Origin: Bradyrhizobium liaoningense
Lineage (GTDB): Bacteria > Pseudomonadota > Alphaproteobacteria > Rhizobiales > Xanthobacteraceae
Assembly: GCF_018130955.1 (NCBI RefSeq)
Contig: NZ_JAFCJM010000009.1
Span: 1-64,000, forward strand
Length of the DNA: 64,000 nucleotides
Reading direction: 5' to 3'
The notes under the pieces were generated by a model. It did no database searches. It saw only the letters and a program-made list of their open reading frames with translations, and had not been told where the DNA came from. Shown here piece after piece: positions 44,371-53,257 of this stretch. How positions within the stretch are numbered: the stretch's first letter is position 1; each line of letters opens with the position of its first letter. The translations under genes were made by a program, and so were the position numbers.

Positions 44371-45450
44371 ATGTCCGCAAACAACGCCTTCCACATTGCC
44401 GTTCTCGCCGGTGACGGCATCGGTCCCGAGGTCATGGCGCCGGCGCTGGAGGTGCTGCGCAAGATCGAAACGAAATCGGGCCTCAGCTTCCGCTTCACCG
44501 AGGCGCCGGCCGGCGCCAACAATTATCTTGCGACCGGAAAATCGATGCCGGACTCGACGATCAAGCTGTGCGAAGAGGCGGACGCGATCCTGCTCGGGGC
44601 CTGCGGCCTGCCGTCGGTGCGCTACCCCGACAACACCGAAATCGCGCCGCAGATCGAGCTGCGCTTCATCTTCGATCTCTATGCCGGCGTGCGGCCCGCG
44701 CGATTGATTCCGGGCGTGCCCAGCCCGATCGTCGGCGCCGATCAGCGCGGCATCGACATGGTCGTGATCAGGGAATCCACCGAAGGCCTGTTCGCCTCGA
44801 TGGGCAAGGGCGTCGTCACGCATGAGGACGCGCGCGAGACGATGGTGATCACGAGAAAGACCTCCGAGCGCCTGTTCGAGTTCTCGTTCCGTCTCGCCGA
44901 GCGGCGCAAGGCGCGCGGCAAGCCCGGCGCACTTGCCTGCGTCGACAAGGCGAATGTGTTCAAGGCCTTTGCTTTCTTCCGCGGCATCTTTGACGAGATC
45001 GCCAAGCGCCATCCGGAGGTGAAGACTGATCGGCTCTATGTCGATGCCTGCTCGGCGATGCTGGTCAAGCGCCCCTGGGACTTTGACGTGATGGTGATGG
45101 AGAACATGTTCGGCGACATTGTCTCCGACATTACCGCGAGCCTGATCGGCGGCCTCGGCATGGCGCCGTCGGCCGACATCGGCGACAAATACGCCGTGTT
45201 CCAGCCCTGCCACGGCACTGCGCCCGACATCATGGGGCAGGGCAAGGCCAATCCCACCGGCATGATTTTGTCGGCCGCGATGATGCTGGACTGGCTCGCC
45301 GACAAGCACGGCCTCGAGAGCGCGGCGGAAGCGGGCGAACAGATCGAGCGGGCGGTCGATCAGGTCTATGCCGACGGCCTCAAGCCGATGGAATTTGGCG
45401 GCAAGAATGGTACAGCTGACATTACAAAAGCTGTGCTCGGGGCGCTCTGA
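44371..45450 (+). CDS. isocitrate/isopropylmalate dehydrogenase family protein
   Basis: 359 aa beta-decarboxylating dehydrogenase. Features: LAGDGIGPEVM, the substrate Arg region RFIFDLYAGVRPARL, DKANVFK, and the Asp metal site in MFGDIVSDITASLIGGLGMAPSADIG. ATG 44371 has TTGGAGA upstream. It could be a second 3-isopropylmalate dehydrogenase (LeuB) or a tartrate/D-malate dehydrogenase; the neighbours are catabolic rather than leucine genes, so the second is somewhat favoured. This choice is inference. Confidence 0.85.
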   Translation: MSANNAFHIAVLAGDGIGPEVMAPALEVLRKIETKSGLSFRFTEAPAGANNYLATGKSMPDSTIKLCEEADAILLGACGLPSVRYPDNTEIAPQIELRFIFDLYAGVRPARLIPGVPSPIVGADQRGIDMVVIRESTEGLFASMGKGVVTHEDARETMVITRKTSERLFEFSFRLAERRKARGKPGALACVDKANVFKAFAFFRGIFDEIAKRHPEVKTDRLYVDACSAMLVKRPWDFDVMVMENMFGDIVSDITASLIGGLGMAPSADIGDKYAVFQPCHGTAPDIMGQGKANPTGMILSAAMMLDWLADKHGLESAAEAGEQIERAVDQVYADGLKPMEFGGKNGTADITKAVLGAL

Positions 45451-45471
45451 TCTGGCGCGTTGATCGCGGGC

Positions 45472-45789
45472 TCAAACGCCGCGGATTGCCTTTGCAGTCC
45501 ACATGCGCTCCCGTATGACGCTGCAAATCTGGAATTTGAACTCGCTGAAGAAGGCCTCGATTCCACGCCTCTTTGCCTTGCCGTGCTCGGGATCGATCCG
45601 CCATTGGTGGAGCGCTTCCTCGGTTTCGAATTCGACGATCGTCACGCGCTCTCCATCGTCGGCGACAAAACCCTTGTGCGAGATGTAACCGGGTATTGTT
45701 CGCGCCAGTTCGCTCATGCACTTGGCCATCGGCCCATATTCATCCTGCACGCCGGGATTAAGTCGCGTGCGGAATACGGTGACGATCAT
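45472..45789 (-). CDS. ABM-domain (antibiotic biosynthesis monooxygenase-like) small protein
   Basis: 105 aa. A single ferredoxin-like dimeric alpha-beta fold is suggested by MIVTVFRTRLNPGVQDEYGP, the central GYISHKGFVADDGERVTIVEFETEEALHQWR, and the final helix/strand FSEFKFQICSVIRER. ABM proteins are cofactor-free monooxygenases or ligand-binding dimers. It diverges from a LysR gene with a consensus promoter, so that regulator probably controls it. Activity is unknown. Confidence 0.82.
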   Translation of the reverse strand: MIVTVFRTRLNPGVQDEYGPMAKCMSELARTIPGYISHKGFVADDGERVTIVEFETEEALHQWRIDPEHGKAKRRGIEAFFSEFKFQICSVIRERMWTAKAIRGV

Positions 45790-45821
45790 CGGATGCGCTC
45801 CTGTGTGAGACTGCCGTGATC

Positions 45822-45850
45822 TTTACCGAAGGCTTATCATCATGTATAAT
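45822..45850 (+). promoter_or_regulatory. sigma-70 type promoter of the LysR gene
   Basis: TTTACC (45822-45827) and a perfect TATAAT (45845-45850) are 17 bases apart in an unusually AT-rich patch. Because ATG 45849 overlaps the -10 box, this promoter favours ATG 45888 as the start of the LysR gene. Confidence 0.7.
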
Positions 45851-45887
45851 GAATAATTATGATCGACTTGATCACGTTGAGAGATAT

Positions 45888-46787
45888 ATGGATCTGTCGG
45901 GCCTGCGGATATTCGTTGCTGTGGTGCGCGAAGGCGGCGTGACCCGGGCCGCCGAGCGGCTGCACCGCGTTCAGTCCAATGTCACAACCCGCATCCGGCA
46001 GCTGGAAGAGGATCTCGGCGTAGCCCTGTTCATTCGAGAGGGTAAACGTCTTCATCTGACCCCCCAGGGGCAGGTGCTGTTTGGTTACGCCAATCGGTTG
46101 CTCGCGCTTGCGGATGAAGCACGCGATGCCCTGCAAGATGCAAGGCCCCGCGGTACATTCCGCCTCGGTGCCATGGAGAGTACGGCGGCTGTCAGGCTGC
46201 CGGGACTGCTCAGCCAATACCACCGGCGCCATCCAGAGGTGGTTCTGGAGCTTCGCACCGGCAATCCGCAGGTTCTGGCGAGCGCCATTCTCGCCGGCGA
46301 TCTCGATGCGGCGCTGGTTGCCGAACCGATCGTCGACGAGCCATTCGAGAAGGCGCCAGCCTTCGAGGAAGAGTTGGTGATCATTGCGGCCGCCAATCAT
46401 CCGCCGATCGGCAAGAATGGCAGCAAGCTGCCACGTACCATCATCGTCTTCGAACACGGATGCCCGCATCGCAAGCGGCTTGAAGACTGGTACGCAAAGC
46501 GAAACGAAATGCCGGAGCGCATGATCGAACTCGCATCATATCACGCCATGCTGGGTTGCGTCGTTGCCGGCATGGGCGTGGCCCTGATTCCAAAGAGCGT
46601 TCTGACCACTTTTCCAAACAGAAGGCTTTTGAGCGTCCACGCGCTGGGAAGAACAGAAAACCGGGCGTGGACTGCGCTCATCTGGCGCAAAGGTGCGGGC
46701 TCCGCCAACATCCAGGCCTTGAGGGAGATCTTGCAGAGCCCTCGGTTCGCAAGTCCCAAGCAAACGCAGACCGCCGGGGCTGCCTGA
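45888..46787 (+). CDS. LysR-type transcriptional regulator
   Basis: 299 aa from ATG 45888 (MDLSGLRIFVAVVREGGVTRAAERLHRVQSNVTTRIRQLEEDLG), placed downstream of a consensus promoter. The helix-turn-helix and the effector domain (GTFRLGAMESTAAVRLPGLL) are typical. It diverges from the ABM gene across 98 bases and ends 4 bases from the convergent enoyl-CoA hydratase. Inducer unknown. Confidence 0.9.
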   Translation: MDLSGLRIFVAVVREGGVTRAAERLHRVQSNVTTRIRQLEEDLGVALFIREGKRLHLTPQGQVLFGYANRLLALADEARDALQDARPRGTFRLGAMESTAAVRLPGLLSQYHRRHPEVVLELRTGNPQVLASAILAGDLDAALVAEPIVDEPFEKAPAFEEELVIIAAANHPPIGKNGSKLPRTIIVFEHGCPHRKRLEDWYAKRNEMPERMIELASYHAMLGCVVAGMGVALIPKSVLTTFPNRRLLSVHALGRTENRAWTALIWRKGAGSANIQALREILQSPRFASPKQTQTAGAA

Positions 46788-46791
46788 GGCG

Positions 46792-47607
46792 CTACTTCCC
46801 CGAAAATTGCGGCTTGCGCTTTTCCATGAACGTCTGCCGCCCCTCGCGAAAGTCTTCGCTGTCCATGCAGGCCGTGCCGATCGCCTTGATCGCGTCCATG
46901 TCGCGCTGGCTCTCGTCTTTCAGCACCTGCGCAATGGTGATCTTTGCCGCCTTGATCGCCAGCGGCGCGTTCTCCGAGACCGTGTGCGCGATCTCCATGA
47001 CAGCGCCCCAGAGCTCGTCGTCCGGAATGACGCGCTCGACGAGCCCGATCCGTAAGGCCTCCGCCGCATCGATGCGCATGCCCGTGTACATCAACAGTCG
47101 CGCCCAGGACGGCCCGACCAGCGAGACCAGATGGCGCGGCCCGTCATAGCCATAGGCGATGCCGAGCCTTGCGGCGGGAATGCCGAACTGGCTGCTTGCG
47201 GATGCAATGCGAATGTCTGACAGCATCGCCACCTGCATGCCGCCGCCGAGGCAAAAACCCTGGATGCAGGCAATCGTCGGCTTCGGGTAGCCGGCGAGCA
47301 GCGCGCGCTGGGCTTCGCTGCGTTTCGCATACTCTTCTGACGCGGCTGCGTTGTGGCGGGTCTTCTCGAACTGGCTGATGTCGGCGCCCGAGACGAAGGC
47401 CTTGCCGCCGGCGCCGCGCAGCACGACCACGCGCACCGCATCGTCGTCGCGCAACTCGGTCAGCGCCTGACCAAACCCCTCCCACATCTCCAGCGACATC
47501 GCGTTGCGCTTGTCGGGATTGTTGAAGGTGACCACGCCGACGCCGTCGGAGATGTTTTTGAGAATCTTGCCGTCGGCGAATGAAATCTCATTGGCAACAT
47601 CTGACAT
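46792..47607 (-). CDS. enoyl-CoA hydratase/isomerase family protein
   Basis: 271 aa from ATG 47607 with GAGG six bases upstream; ATG 47625 would add six residues. Crotonase features: VVTFNNPDKRNAMSLEMWEG, the oxyanion site KAFVSGADISQF, and CIQGFCLGGGMQVAML. The last half has SSQFGIPAARLGIAYGYDG. It hydrates or isomerises acyl-CoA thioesters. The catalytic Glu pair of classic hydratases is not clear, so another crotonase reaction is possible. It is convergent with the LysR gene. Confidence 0.88.
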   Translation of the reverse strand: MSDVANEISFADGKILKNISDGVGVVTFNNPDKRNAMSLEMWEGFGQALTELRDDDAVRVVVLRGAGGKAFVSGADISQFEKTRHNAAASEEYAKRSEAQRALLAGYPKPTIACIQGFCLGGGMQVAMLSDIRIASASSQFGIPAARLGIAYGYDGPRHLVSLVGPSWARLLMYTGMRIDAAEALRIGLVERVIPDDELWGAVMEIAHTVSENAPLAIKAAKITIAQVLKDESQRDMDAIKAIGTACMDSEDFREGRQTFMEKRKPQFSGK

Positions 47608-47694
47608 CGCGCACCTCGTGGGCACTGTGCGGCCGCCGTGGAGCCGAGGTCAACCGCGGCGGGGCGGGGAGCTCAGTGCCACAATTGCATGGCG

Positions 47695-49035
47695 TTATTG
47701 CACCATGTGCGCGGACAGCGGATGGTTGGCTGCGTTGCTGAAGAAGGCGGCCTCTTCCGCGGTCGCCTCCAGCAACTGCTCGTCCTGGTTATAGGCGTCG
47801 TTGCGGAACTGCACCGTCTGGTCCTTGGTCATCCAGGCCGTGAGATAGATCCAGGCGACCGGTACTTTCTTGCTGACGCGGACCTCCTGGTGCTGGCCGC
47901 CGGCGATCGCGGCATCGATCGCGGCGCGGCTCCATTGCGGCTGGTCCTTCAGCAGCCAGGCCGCGAGATCGCGCACATTGTCGACGCGCGAACAGCCGTG
48001 GGAGTCGAAGCGGTAATCGTTACTGAACAGGTTGCGCTGGTTGGTGTCGTGCATGTAGACCGAGTAGGAGTTCGGCATGTCGATCTTGACCGCGCCGAGC
48101 GCGTTCCAGGTGCCGTTCTGCTGGCGCACCGTGAAGTTCGGCGTATGCGTGCCGGACCAGTCGACCGAATGCGGATCGATCGGCCTGTCATGGGCGTCGA
48201 GAACCTCCATGTGCATCCGCGACAGGTAGCTCGGGTCCTTGCGCATGTGCGCGGAGATCTCGGCCTTGGCGATCGAGGCAGGCACGGTCCAGGTCGGATT
48301 GAGGACGACACTGGTGATGTCGGCGGTCAGCGTCGGCGACGGTTTTTCGGTCTTGCCGACGATGACGCGATAGCGCCGCACCACGACGTCGTTCTCGATC
48401 GCCTCGGCAAAGGTCGCGGGGATGTTGACAACGACATAGCGCTGGCCGAACGCGAAGTTCATGTGCTGGAGCCGCTCCAGCGACGCCTCGAGCTGGCGGA
48501 TGCGCTTGTGCACGGAGACGTTCATCTCCGCGATCGTCCGCGGCGTCATCGTGCCCGTTGCCGCGAGGCCGTGGCGGGCCTGGAAGCGCTTCACGGCATC
48601 GACGAGGTTCTGGTTGAAGCCGCCGCTTCCCTTGTCGTGGGTGAGGTCGCCGGACATGATCAGCCGCTGGCGCAGCAATTCGTCATGGGCTCCCTGCGTG
48701 CCGAGCGCGAATTTTGCATCGGTCGGAATCGTCGGCCAGCCGCCGCGCACCGCGAGATCGGCATAGCTGAGCGCTGCGTCCCGGATGCGCTGCGCCGAGC
48801 CTTCGTCGAAGGTCGGCTCGTGCGACAACGCGAGTGCGGCGGCCGAGCGGGATTCCGGGGTCGATGCAGGCGTGGATGCGGCTTTGGGCGGCGCCGGATG
48901 CGCCGGCGTTGCGCCCTGCGCCGCCGTGGCCGGCTTGGTGCCGGCCTGTCCCGTGGTCTGGCTTTCGGTATCGGCAAGGGCCGGGCCGCTTGCGAACAGG
49001 CCGACGGCAACGATGACGGCGTGGCGCATCAACAT
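47695..49035 (-). CDS. exported L,D-transpeptidase with peptidoglycan-binding domain (YcbB type)
   Basis: 446 aa. Signal peptide MLMRHAVIVAVGLFASGPALA, then a Pro/Ala/Ser-rich linker (about residues 22-60). A peptidoglycan-binding domain follows (LVDAVKRFQARHGLAATGTMTPRTIAEMNV), then the YkuD catalytic domain with active Cys in DSHGCSRVDNVRDLAAWLL. It cross-links stem peptides (3-3 links) or attaches proteins to peptidoglycan in the periplasm. AGGGGAAG precedes the start at 49035. It stands alone. Confidence 0.9.
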   Translation of the reverse strand: MLMRHAVIVAVGLFASGPALADTESQTTGQAGTKPATAAQGATPAHPAPPKAASTPASTPESRSAAALALSHEPTFDEGSAQRIRDAALSYADLAVRGGWPTIPTDAKFALGTQGAHDELLRQRLIMSGDLTHDKGSGGFNQNLVDAVKRFQARHGLAATGTMTPRTIAEMNVSVHKRIRQLEASLERLQHMNFAFGQRYVVVNIPATFAEAIENDVVVRRYRVIVGKTEKPSPTLTADITSVVLNPTWTVPASIAKAEISAHMRKDPSYLSRMHMEVLDAHDRPIDPHSVDWSGTHTPNFTVRQQNGTWNALGAVKIDMPNSYSVYMHDTNQRNLFSNDYRFDSHGCSRVDNVRDLAAWLLKDQPQWSRAAIDAAIAGGQHQEVRVSKKVPVAWIYLTAWMTKDQTVQFRNDAYNQDEQLLEATAEEAAFFSNAANHPLSAHMVQ

Positions 49036-49418
49036 GGTTCTGGTCTTCCCCTTGAGGACGAGGCCCGGACGGGCGCTCGCATGAAATGGATGGTGGCCGC
49101 GACTGCGTCGGCAGACGATTCGGCAAAAGCCGAGGCGAAGCTAGGCGACCGGGGTTGCGGTCCGATTAAGCCGAACAGACGGGAGCACCCGCACGACCCG
49201 GTGAAGGCGCTCTCGATTGGGTCGCGCAAGGGGTTGGAACGGTTCGCGAAAAACGCGCCCGGTCAGCAAAGAAATTCGGGTGGGAAGGAGGCTCGCAGCC
49301 CCCTCGAAAAGCAAAAGCCGCGCGTCAGCCGGGCGGCAAGGTCATGTCCAATCCGGCCGCGCCCCCGCGGCGCGGCGGATTGAACATCTGGCCGTCAACG
49401 GCCCGGCGGTCAATCGGC
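49036..49418. other. 383-base stretch without a recognised gene
   Basis: I see no convincing coding frame, RNA gene or repeat. The region probably holds the promoter of the minus-strand L,D-transpeptidase gene and the 3' end of the XRE gene. A GC stem around 49360-49380 (GCCGCG/CGCGGC) could be a weak terminator. Confidence 0.4.
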
Positions 49419-49811
49419 TCAGCTCTCGTTCGCCGCGATCGACTCCATCAGCGACACGAGCTGACGCTGGACCGTCTGGTCCTTGATCTTGCTGTAGGCG
49501 CGCAGCAGGCGCAGGCTGAAGGCCGAGTCGAGGAACAGGAGGCTCTCGACCTCGCGCGCCTTGTTGTCGCCGTCGTAGAAGAAGGTGACGGGCACATCGA
49601 GCGCCGAAGCGATCTGCTGCAGACGAGCTGCGCCGACGCGATTGACGCCCTTTTCGTACTTCTGGACCTGCTGGAAGCTGACGCCGAGTTTCTCGCCAAG
49701 CTCAGCCTGCGAGATCTTCATCTCGACGCGCCGCAACCTGATCCGTTTGCCAAGCTCAATGTCCGGCTTGCCGGCACTGCGCTGCTTCATTCTCTTTGCC
49801 GCTGTTTTCAT
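49419..49811 (-). CDS. XRE-family helix-turn-helix regulator
   Basis: 130 aa. The helix-turn-helix is IELGKRIRLRRVEMKISQAELGEKLGVSFQQVQKYEKGVNRVGAARLQQIASALDVPV, about residues 18-75. The tail (FLDSAFSLRLLRAYSKIKDQTVQRQLVSLMESIA) is typical of a group of short alphaproteobacterial XRE proteins that respond to cell state. Target genes are unknown. Seven bases separate it from the LysR stop upstream, so both may share a transcript. Confidence 0.88.
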   Translation of the reverse strand: MKTAAKRMKQRSAGKPDIELGKRIRLRRVEMKISQAELGEKLGVSFQQVQKYEKGVNRVGAARLQQIASALDVPVTFFYDGDNKAREVESLLFLDSAFSLRLLRAYSKIKDQTVQRQLVSLMESIAANES

Positions 49812-49818
49812 ACTGTTC

Positions 49819-50865
49819 TCACCGATCTTCGGTTGAAAATCCCCCGAAGAGCTGGGTCAGGGGTTCGCCCATATACACTTCCTTGAATTCGCGAGGATGC
49901 ACGAATTCGTCCTTGAACCACGGGAAGCGCGCTGGATTGAAGGCTTCGATCAGCCAGTCAATCATGTGCCGCACGCGCGGAATCCGGCCGCTACCGGGAT
50001 GGTAGGACAGCCAGATGTCCAGCGGTCTGTTCAGCTCGACTTCCAGTGGCACCAACTTCCCGCCAAGCGCGATCGCGTAGCTCGGGAACACGCCGATGCC
50101 GGCTCCGTTCGCGACAGCCCAGTAGTTTGCGCTTGAGACGTTGGTTTTCATGACCAGCAGGTCACGTTCGGCAACGCCCGGGAAGAAGCTCTCGAAGGTC
50201 TCTTTGGCGGCGATCTGGTCGGCGAATTGCAGCACCAGGCGGTGCTTGATCAATTCCATCGCAGTGTGCGGCGCGCCATACTTCTCGATGTACTTTTCAG
50301 CGGCCCAGAACATCAGGTGCATGCGGCCGAGCCGCACCAGCTTGATGTCGAGCGCGGACGGCCGCGACAGATGGATCGCGACGTCGGCCTCGTGCCTGCT
50401 GACGTCGGCCGAACGCATTGCGCAATGCAGGTCGACCAAGATGTGCGGATAGGCCTGCTGGAATTCGACCAGCCGCGGCGCGAGCCAGAACGTCCCCAGC
50501 CCTTCGGTGATGGCGACGCGGACTTCGCCGGAGAGCGCGTTGGCGACTGAATCGCTCGCGCGCATCACGTCGAAGGTGGCAGCCTCCATACGTTCGACTG
50601 CGGACACCACCAGCGCGCCCTCGTCGGTGAGATGGGTGCCGTGCACGTCCCGGGTGAACAGGGTGGCGCCGATCTGACGCTCGAAATCGTCGATCCGTCG
50701 GCGGACGGCGTTGATGGAGAGAGAAAGGCGCTCAGCGGCCGAACGGAAGCTGCCGCAACGCACGACCTCGAGGAATATCCTGGCCGCATCCCAATCCGTG
50801 AGGCCGCCGAGGATCGCTTTCTGGCGTTCCTCCAGAGGAACGCCCCTTTCCGCCATGAGGTGCAT
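49819..50865 (-). CDS. LysR-type transcriptional regulator
   Basis: 348 aa from ATG 50865, where AAAGGA is five bases upstream. The helix-turn-helix is WDAARIFLEVVRCGSFRSAAERLSLSINAVRRRIDDFERQIGATLF, preceded by an extra 25-residue extension. The effector domain (LSGEVRVAITEGLGTFWLAPRLVEFQQAYPHILV) and the C-terminus are normal. The start shown fits better than the 51117 reading, whose extra part looks like noise. Target unknown. Confidence 0.85.
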   Translation of the reverse strand: MHLMAERGVPLEERQKAILGGLTDWDAARIFLEVVRCGSFRSAAERLSLSINAVRRRIDDFERQIGATLFTRDVHGTHLTDEGALVVSAVERMEAATFDVMRASDSVANALSGEVRVAITEGLGTFWLAPRLVEFQQAYPHILVDLHCAMRSADVSRHEADVAIHLSRPSALDIKLVRLGRMHLMFWAAEKYIEKYGAPHTAMELIKHRLVLQFADQIAAKETFESFFPGVAERDLLVMKTNVSSANYWAVANGAGIGVFPSYAIALGGKLVPLEVELNRPLDIWLSYHPGSGRIPRVRHMIDWLIEAFNPARFPWFKDEFVHPREFKEVYMGEPLTQLFGGFSTEDR

Positions 50866-51326
50866 ACAAGTCCTTTCGGCTAGATAAACTGGCAGAATCT
50901 TGGGCAAACCACAACCACGGCGGGTTGCGGATAGGCGAGTTTTGAACGCCATCCTTACCGTGCATTTGGAGGTATTGGAGTGCGCCAGGAGCTGGAAATC
51001 GGGCAGGGTCTTGCCTGGAATGAGGGGTATCGCGTGCGTTCCGTTGCGAGCCTTGAGACGGTTGCCGAGATATCGGGTCCGCCCGGAGCGGAGAACAATG
51101 CCCGGGGAAGGGGACATTCGATCGGGCCAGATTTATTGAGCACTACCTCCGCGCTTGCCGCTTTTGCCTCACGTCTTTGTTTGCAATGGAACCCGGTTTC
51201 CGGGCCAGAACGCGCCGAAATCGAGTTCGAGGGCTCTGACTCGCCGTGCTATTCTCACCCGCGATCTTCGGCCGAGCGGATGATCGCCAATGTTTCTCAC
51301 AGGTTGAATTAACGGAAAGAACGCCG
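50866..51326. other. 461-base stretch without a recognised gene
   Basis: This separates a minus-strand LysR gene from a plus-strand small gene and so should carry two promoters. A 110-codon plus-strand frame (50980-51312) exists, but has no domain, export signal or strong ribosome site and I do not support it. A short stem ACCCGG/CCGGGCC sits near 51190-51206. Confidence 0.4.
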
Positions 51327-51593
51327 GTGTCGCATACAGACGAACAATTGCAGTCGGTACTGGAGACGCTCGAGGAGTGCCGAAAGGTGCTCAACGAAAG
51401 CAATGGCCGCGAGACGGCAGAGTTGCTGTCGATCGTCATCCTCGACTTGCGAATGAAACTCAAAGGGATTGCCAATGCCGAGCTTCGGGCATTGTGCGAC
51501 GAAATGTTGCGGGGCATGGCCACTGATCCCGCTTCTCGTGCCAAGCCGACGCAGGACCAGCCCCGGCGTCCGCTGCTCCGCGTGGTGAAATAG
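51327..51593 (+). CDS. small conserved-type hypothetical protein
   Basis: 88 aa from GTG 51327 with GGAAAGA upstream; ATG 51246 would extend it into a region that looks non-coding. The protein MSHTDEQLQSVLETLEECRK then NESNGRETAELLSIVILDLRM is highly helical and amphipathic with no membrane segment, cysteine pair or known domain, and has a basic Pro-rich tail. It may be a small coiled-coil or partner protein. I do not recognise it. Confidence 0.6.
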   Translation: MSHTDEQLQSVLETLEECRKVLNESNGRETAELLSIVILDLRMKLKGIANAELRALCDEMLRGMATDPASRAKPTQDQPRRPLLRVVK

Positions 51594-51800
51594 CCACGCC
51601 GCCCAATCTCGCGTTCGCGAGCATTGTGCGCGGCCCGATGTCGTATCTGTGATCGCAGACGGCATCGGGCGGGGCCTGGCATGGGCCTCCCTCGGTTGCG
51701 CATTCCCCAGCATCGGGTACACCAGAGCCGGTTCGGCCCGTTCCTGCCGCGCATTCGTCGCGTGCCGGCTCGCGGGCCTCGAGATGGCTCCGACTGCGTC

Positions 51801-52532
51801 ATGCAAAATGTTTCGATCCCGGCGGCGCTGATTGCCGGCCTCGTCAGCTTCCTGTCGCCCTGCGTCCTGCCCCTGGTCCCTCCCTATTTGGTCTACCTGA
51901 CCGGCGCCACGATCGAGCATGTCGAGAGCGACGAGCCGGCAGAGGCGTCGCGGCGTGCGATCATGATGTCGGCCCTGCTGTTTGTGCTGGGCTTCTCGAC
52001 AGTCTTCATCGCGCTCGGCGCCAGCGCCTCGCTGATCGGCGGGCTGATCCGTGCCTGGTCGGCCGAATTGTCGATCCTGGCCGGAATCGTCATCATCATC
52101 ATGGGCCTGCACTTCCTCGGGCTGACGCGCATCGGCCTGTTGATGCGGGAAGGGCGGCTGCCGATCCCAAGACCCGTGGGCCTGTGGGGCGCCTACATCA
52201 TGGGGCTCGCCTTCGCGTTCGGCTGGACGCCCTGTATCGGGCCGATCCTGGCAGCAATCCTCTCCATCGCCGCGGCGGAGGCGACCGTGACCAAGGGCGC
52301 GGGACTGCTCGCGGTCTATTCCGCCGGCCTCGGCATCCCCTTCCTGATCGCAGCCTTCATGGTGGAACAGTTCTCGGCCCTGTTCGCGCGCATGAAGGGC
52401 CATCTCGTCAATGTCGAGCGCGCTATGGGCGTGCTGATGGTGGTCACCGGCATCGGCTTTCTGACCGGCGCGGTCTCCAATGTCAGCATCTGGCTGCTCG
52501 AGACGTTTCCGGCGCTCCAGAGCATCGGCTGA
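51801..52532 (+). CDS. ccdA: CcdA, cytochrome c biogenesis thiol-disulfide transporter
   Basis: 243 aa with six membrane helices. The paired reactive cysteines are in VSFLSPCVLPLVPPYLVYL and FAFGWTPCIGPILAAIL, each followed by Pro-rich turns, as in CcdA. It carries reducing electrons from cytoplasmic thioredoxin to the periplasm, needed to keep apocytochrome CxxCH cysteines reduced for heme attachment, which the FixO and FixP cytochromes in this window require. The ATG 51801 start has only a weak ribosome site. No other cytochrome c maturation gene is adjacent. Confidence 0.9.
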   Translation: MQNVSIPAALIAGLVSFLSPCVLPLVPPYLVYLTGATIEHVESDEPAEASRRAIMMSALLFVLGFSTVFIALGASASLIGGLIRAWSAELSILAGIVIIIMGLHFLGLTRIGLLMREGRLPIPRPVGLWGAYIMGLAFAFGWTPCIGPILAAILSIAAAEATVTKGAGLLAVYSAGLGIPFLIAAFMVEQFSALFARMKGHLVNVERAMGVLMVVTGIGFLTGAVSNVSIWLLETFPALQSIG

Positions 52533-52553
52533 TCCTGCCGCTACGGCTAAGGC

Positions 52554-53234
52554 TCAGCTCACGCTCTCCGCAGCATCGATGCCCAGCCGCGCGAGCACAC
52601 GGGCATAGGTTTCCGCCGGCCGCGTGACGTCGAACCATTCGGCCTGCATGCCAGCGGCCAGCGCGCCATTGATATTTCGTGGCTGGTCGTCGACCATCAG
52701 GCAGCGTTCGATCGGCGTACCCAGAGAGTCCGCCGCCGCCTGATAGGCGCGCGGGTCGGGCTTCATGATGCCGGTATAGGTGGCATCCACGATCGCGTGC
52801 ATCAGCTTGAGCACGGACAGTTTGGCACCGAAGCCGGGACCGTTGAACAGGTCGAGCTCGTTTGAGAGCACACCGACCTTCCGTCCGGCCTGACGGACCG
52901 CGCGTACGGTGGCGAGCGCTTCGGGGCGTGTGGTGGAGTCGACGGAATCGTTCGGCGCGGGCGCCATCATCATGCGCGGACTGGTCCACTCCTCGCCGAT
53001 CAGGCGGCCGACTTCGGCGGCGCGCAGGCCCCAGTATTCCCGCTCGGTGATGCGGTCGGCGAGCATGTCGCGCCACAGTTCGTCGTTCTCAGGGTCGAAC
53101 GGACCGCGCCAGCGCAGCGTGCCGGGCGCGAGACCGAGCCTTCGCTCGATCGACGGCTGACGTTCAAACGTGGTTCGGCAGATCACGCCACCATAATCCA
53201 GCACAAGCGCGACAGGCACTTCAGGAGAAGTCAT
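52554..53234 (-). CDS. HAD-like hydrolase
   Basis: 226 aa. HAD motif I is LVLDYGGVI with the nucleophile Asp, but Gly replaces the usual second Asp (DxD), as in YihX-like members. Motif II is VLSNE, motif III MKPDPRAY, motif IV MVDDQPRN. The cap is helical. Such enzymes remove phosphate or halogen from small molecules. It is the last gene of a minus-strand operon with a Rieske oxygenase and a dikinase-like pair, so it could hydrolyse a phosphorylated intermediate; that is inference. Confidence 0.85.
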   Translation of the reverse strand: MTSPEVPVALVLDYGGVICRTTFERQPSIERRLGLAPGTLRWRGPFDPENDELWRDMLADRITEREYWGLRAAEVGRLIGEEWTSPRMMMAPAPNDSVDSTTRPEALATVRAVRQAGRKVGVLSNELDLFNGPGFGAKLSVLKLMHAIVDATYTGIMKPDPRAYQAAADSLGTPIERCLMVDDQPRNINGALAAGMQAEWFDVTRPAETYARVLARLGIDAAESVS

Positions 53235-53257
53235 TACGGGGATCCCTCGGCCTCAGC

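Noticed and set aside
45868..45881. TTGATCACGTTGAG as a possible FixK2 box
   Set aside because: The right half does not match ATCAA and it lies downstream of the TATAAT promoter, inside the likely transcript of the LysR gene.
50980..51312. 110-codon plus-strand frame in a long gap
   Set aside because: No domain, weak ribosome site and irregular composition; it could be a gene but the sequence gives no support.
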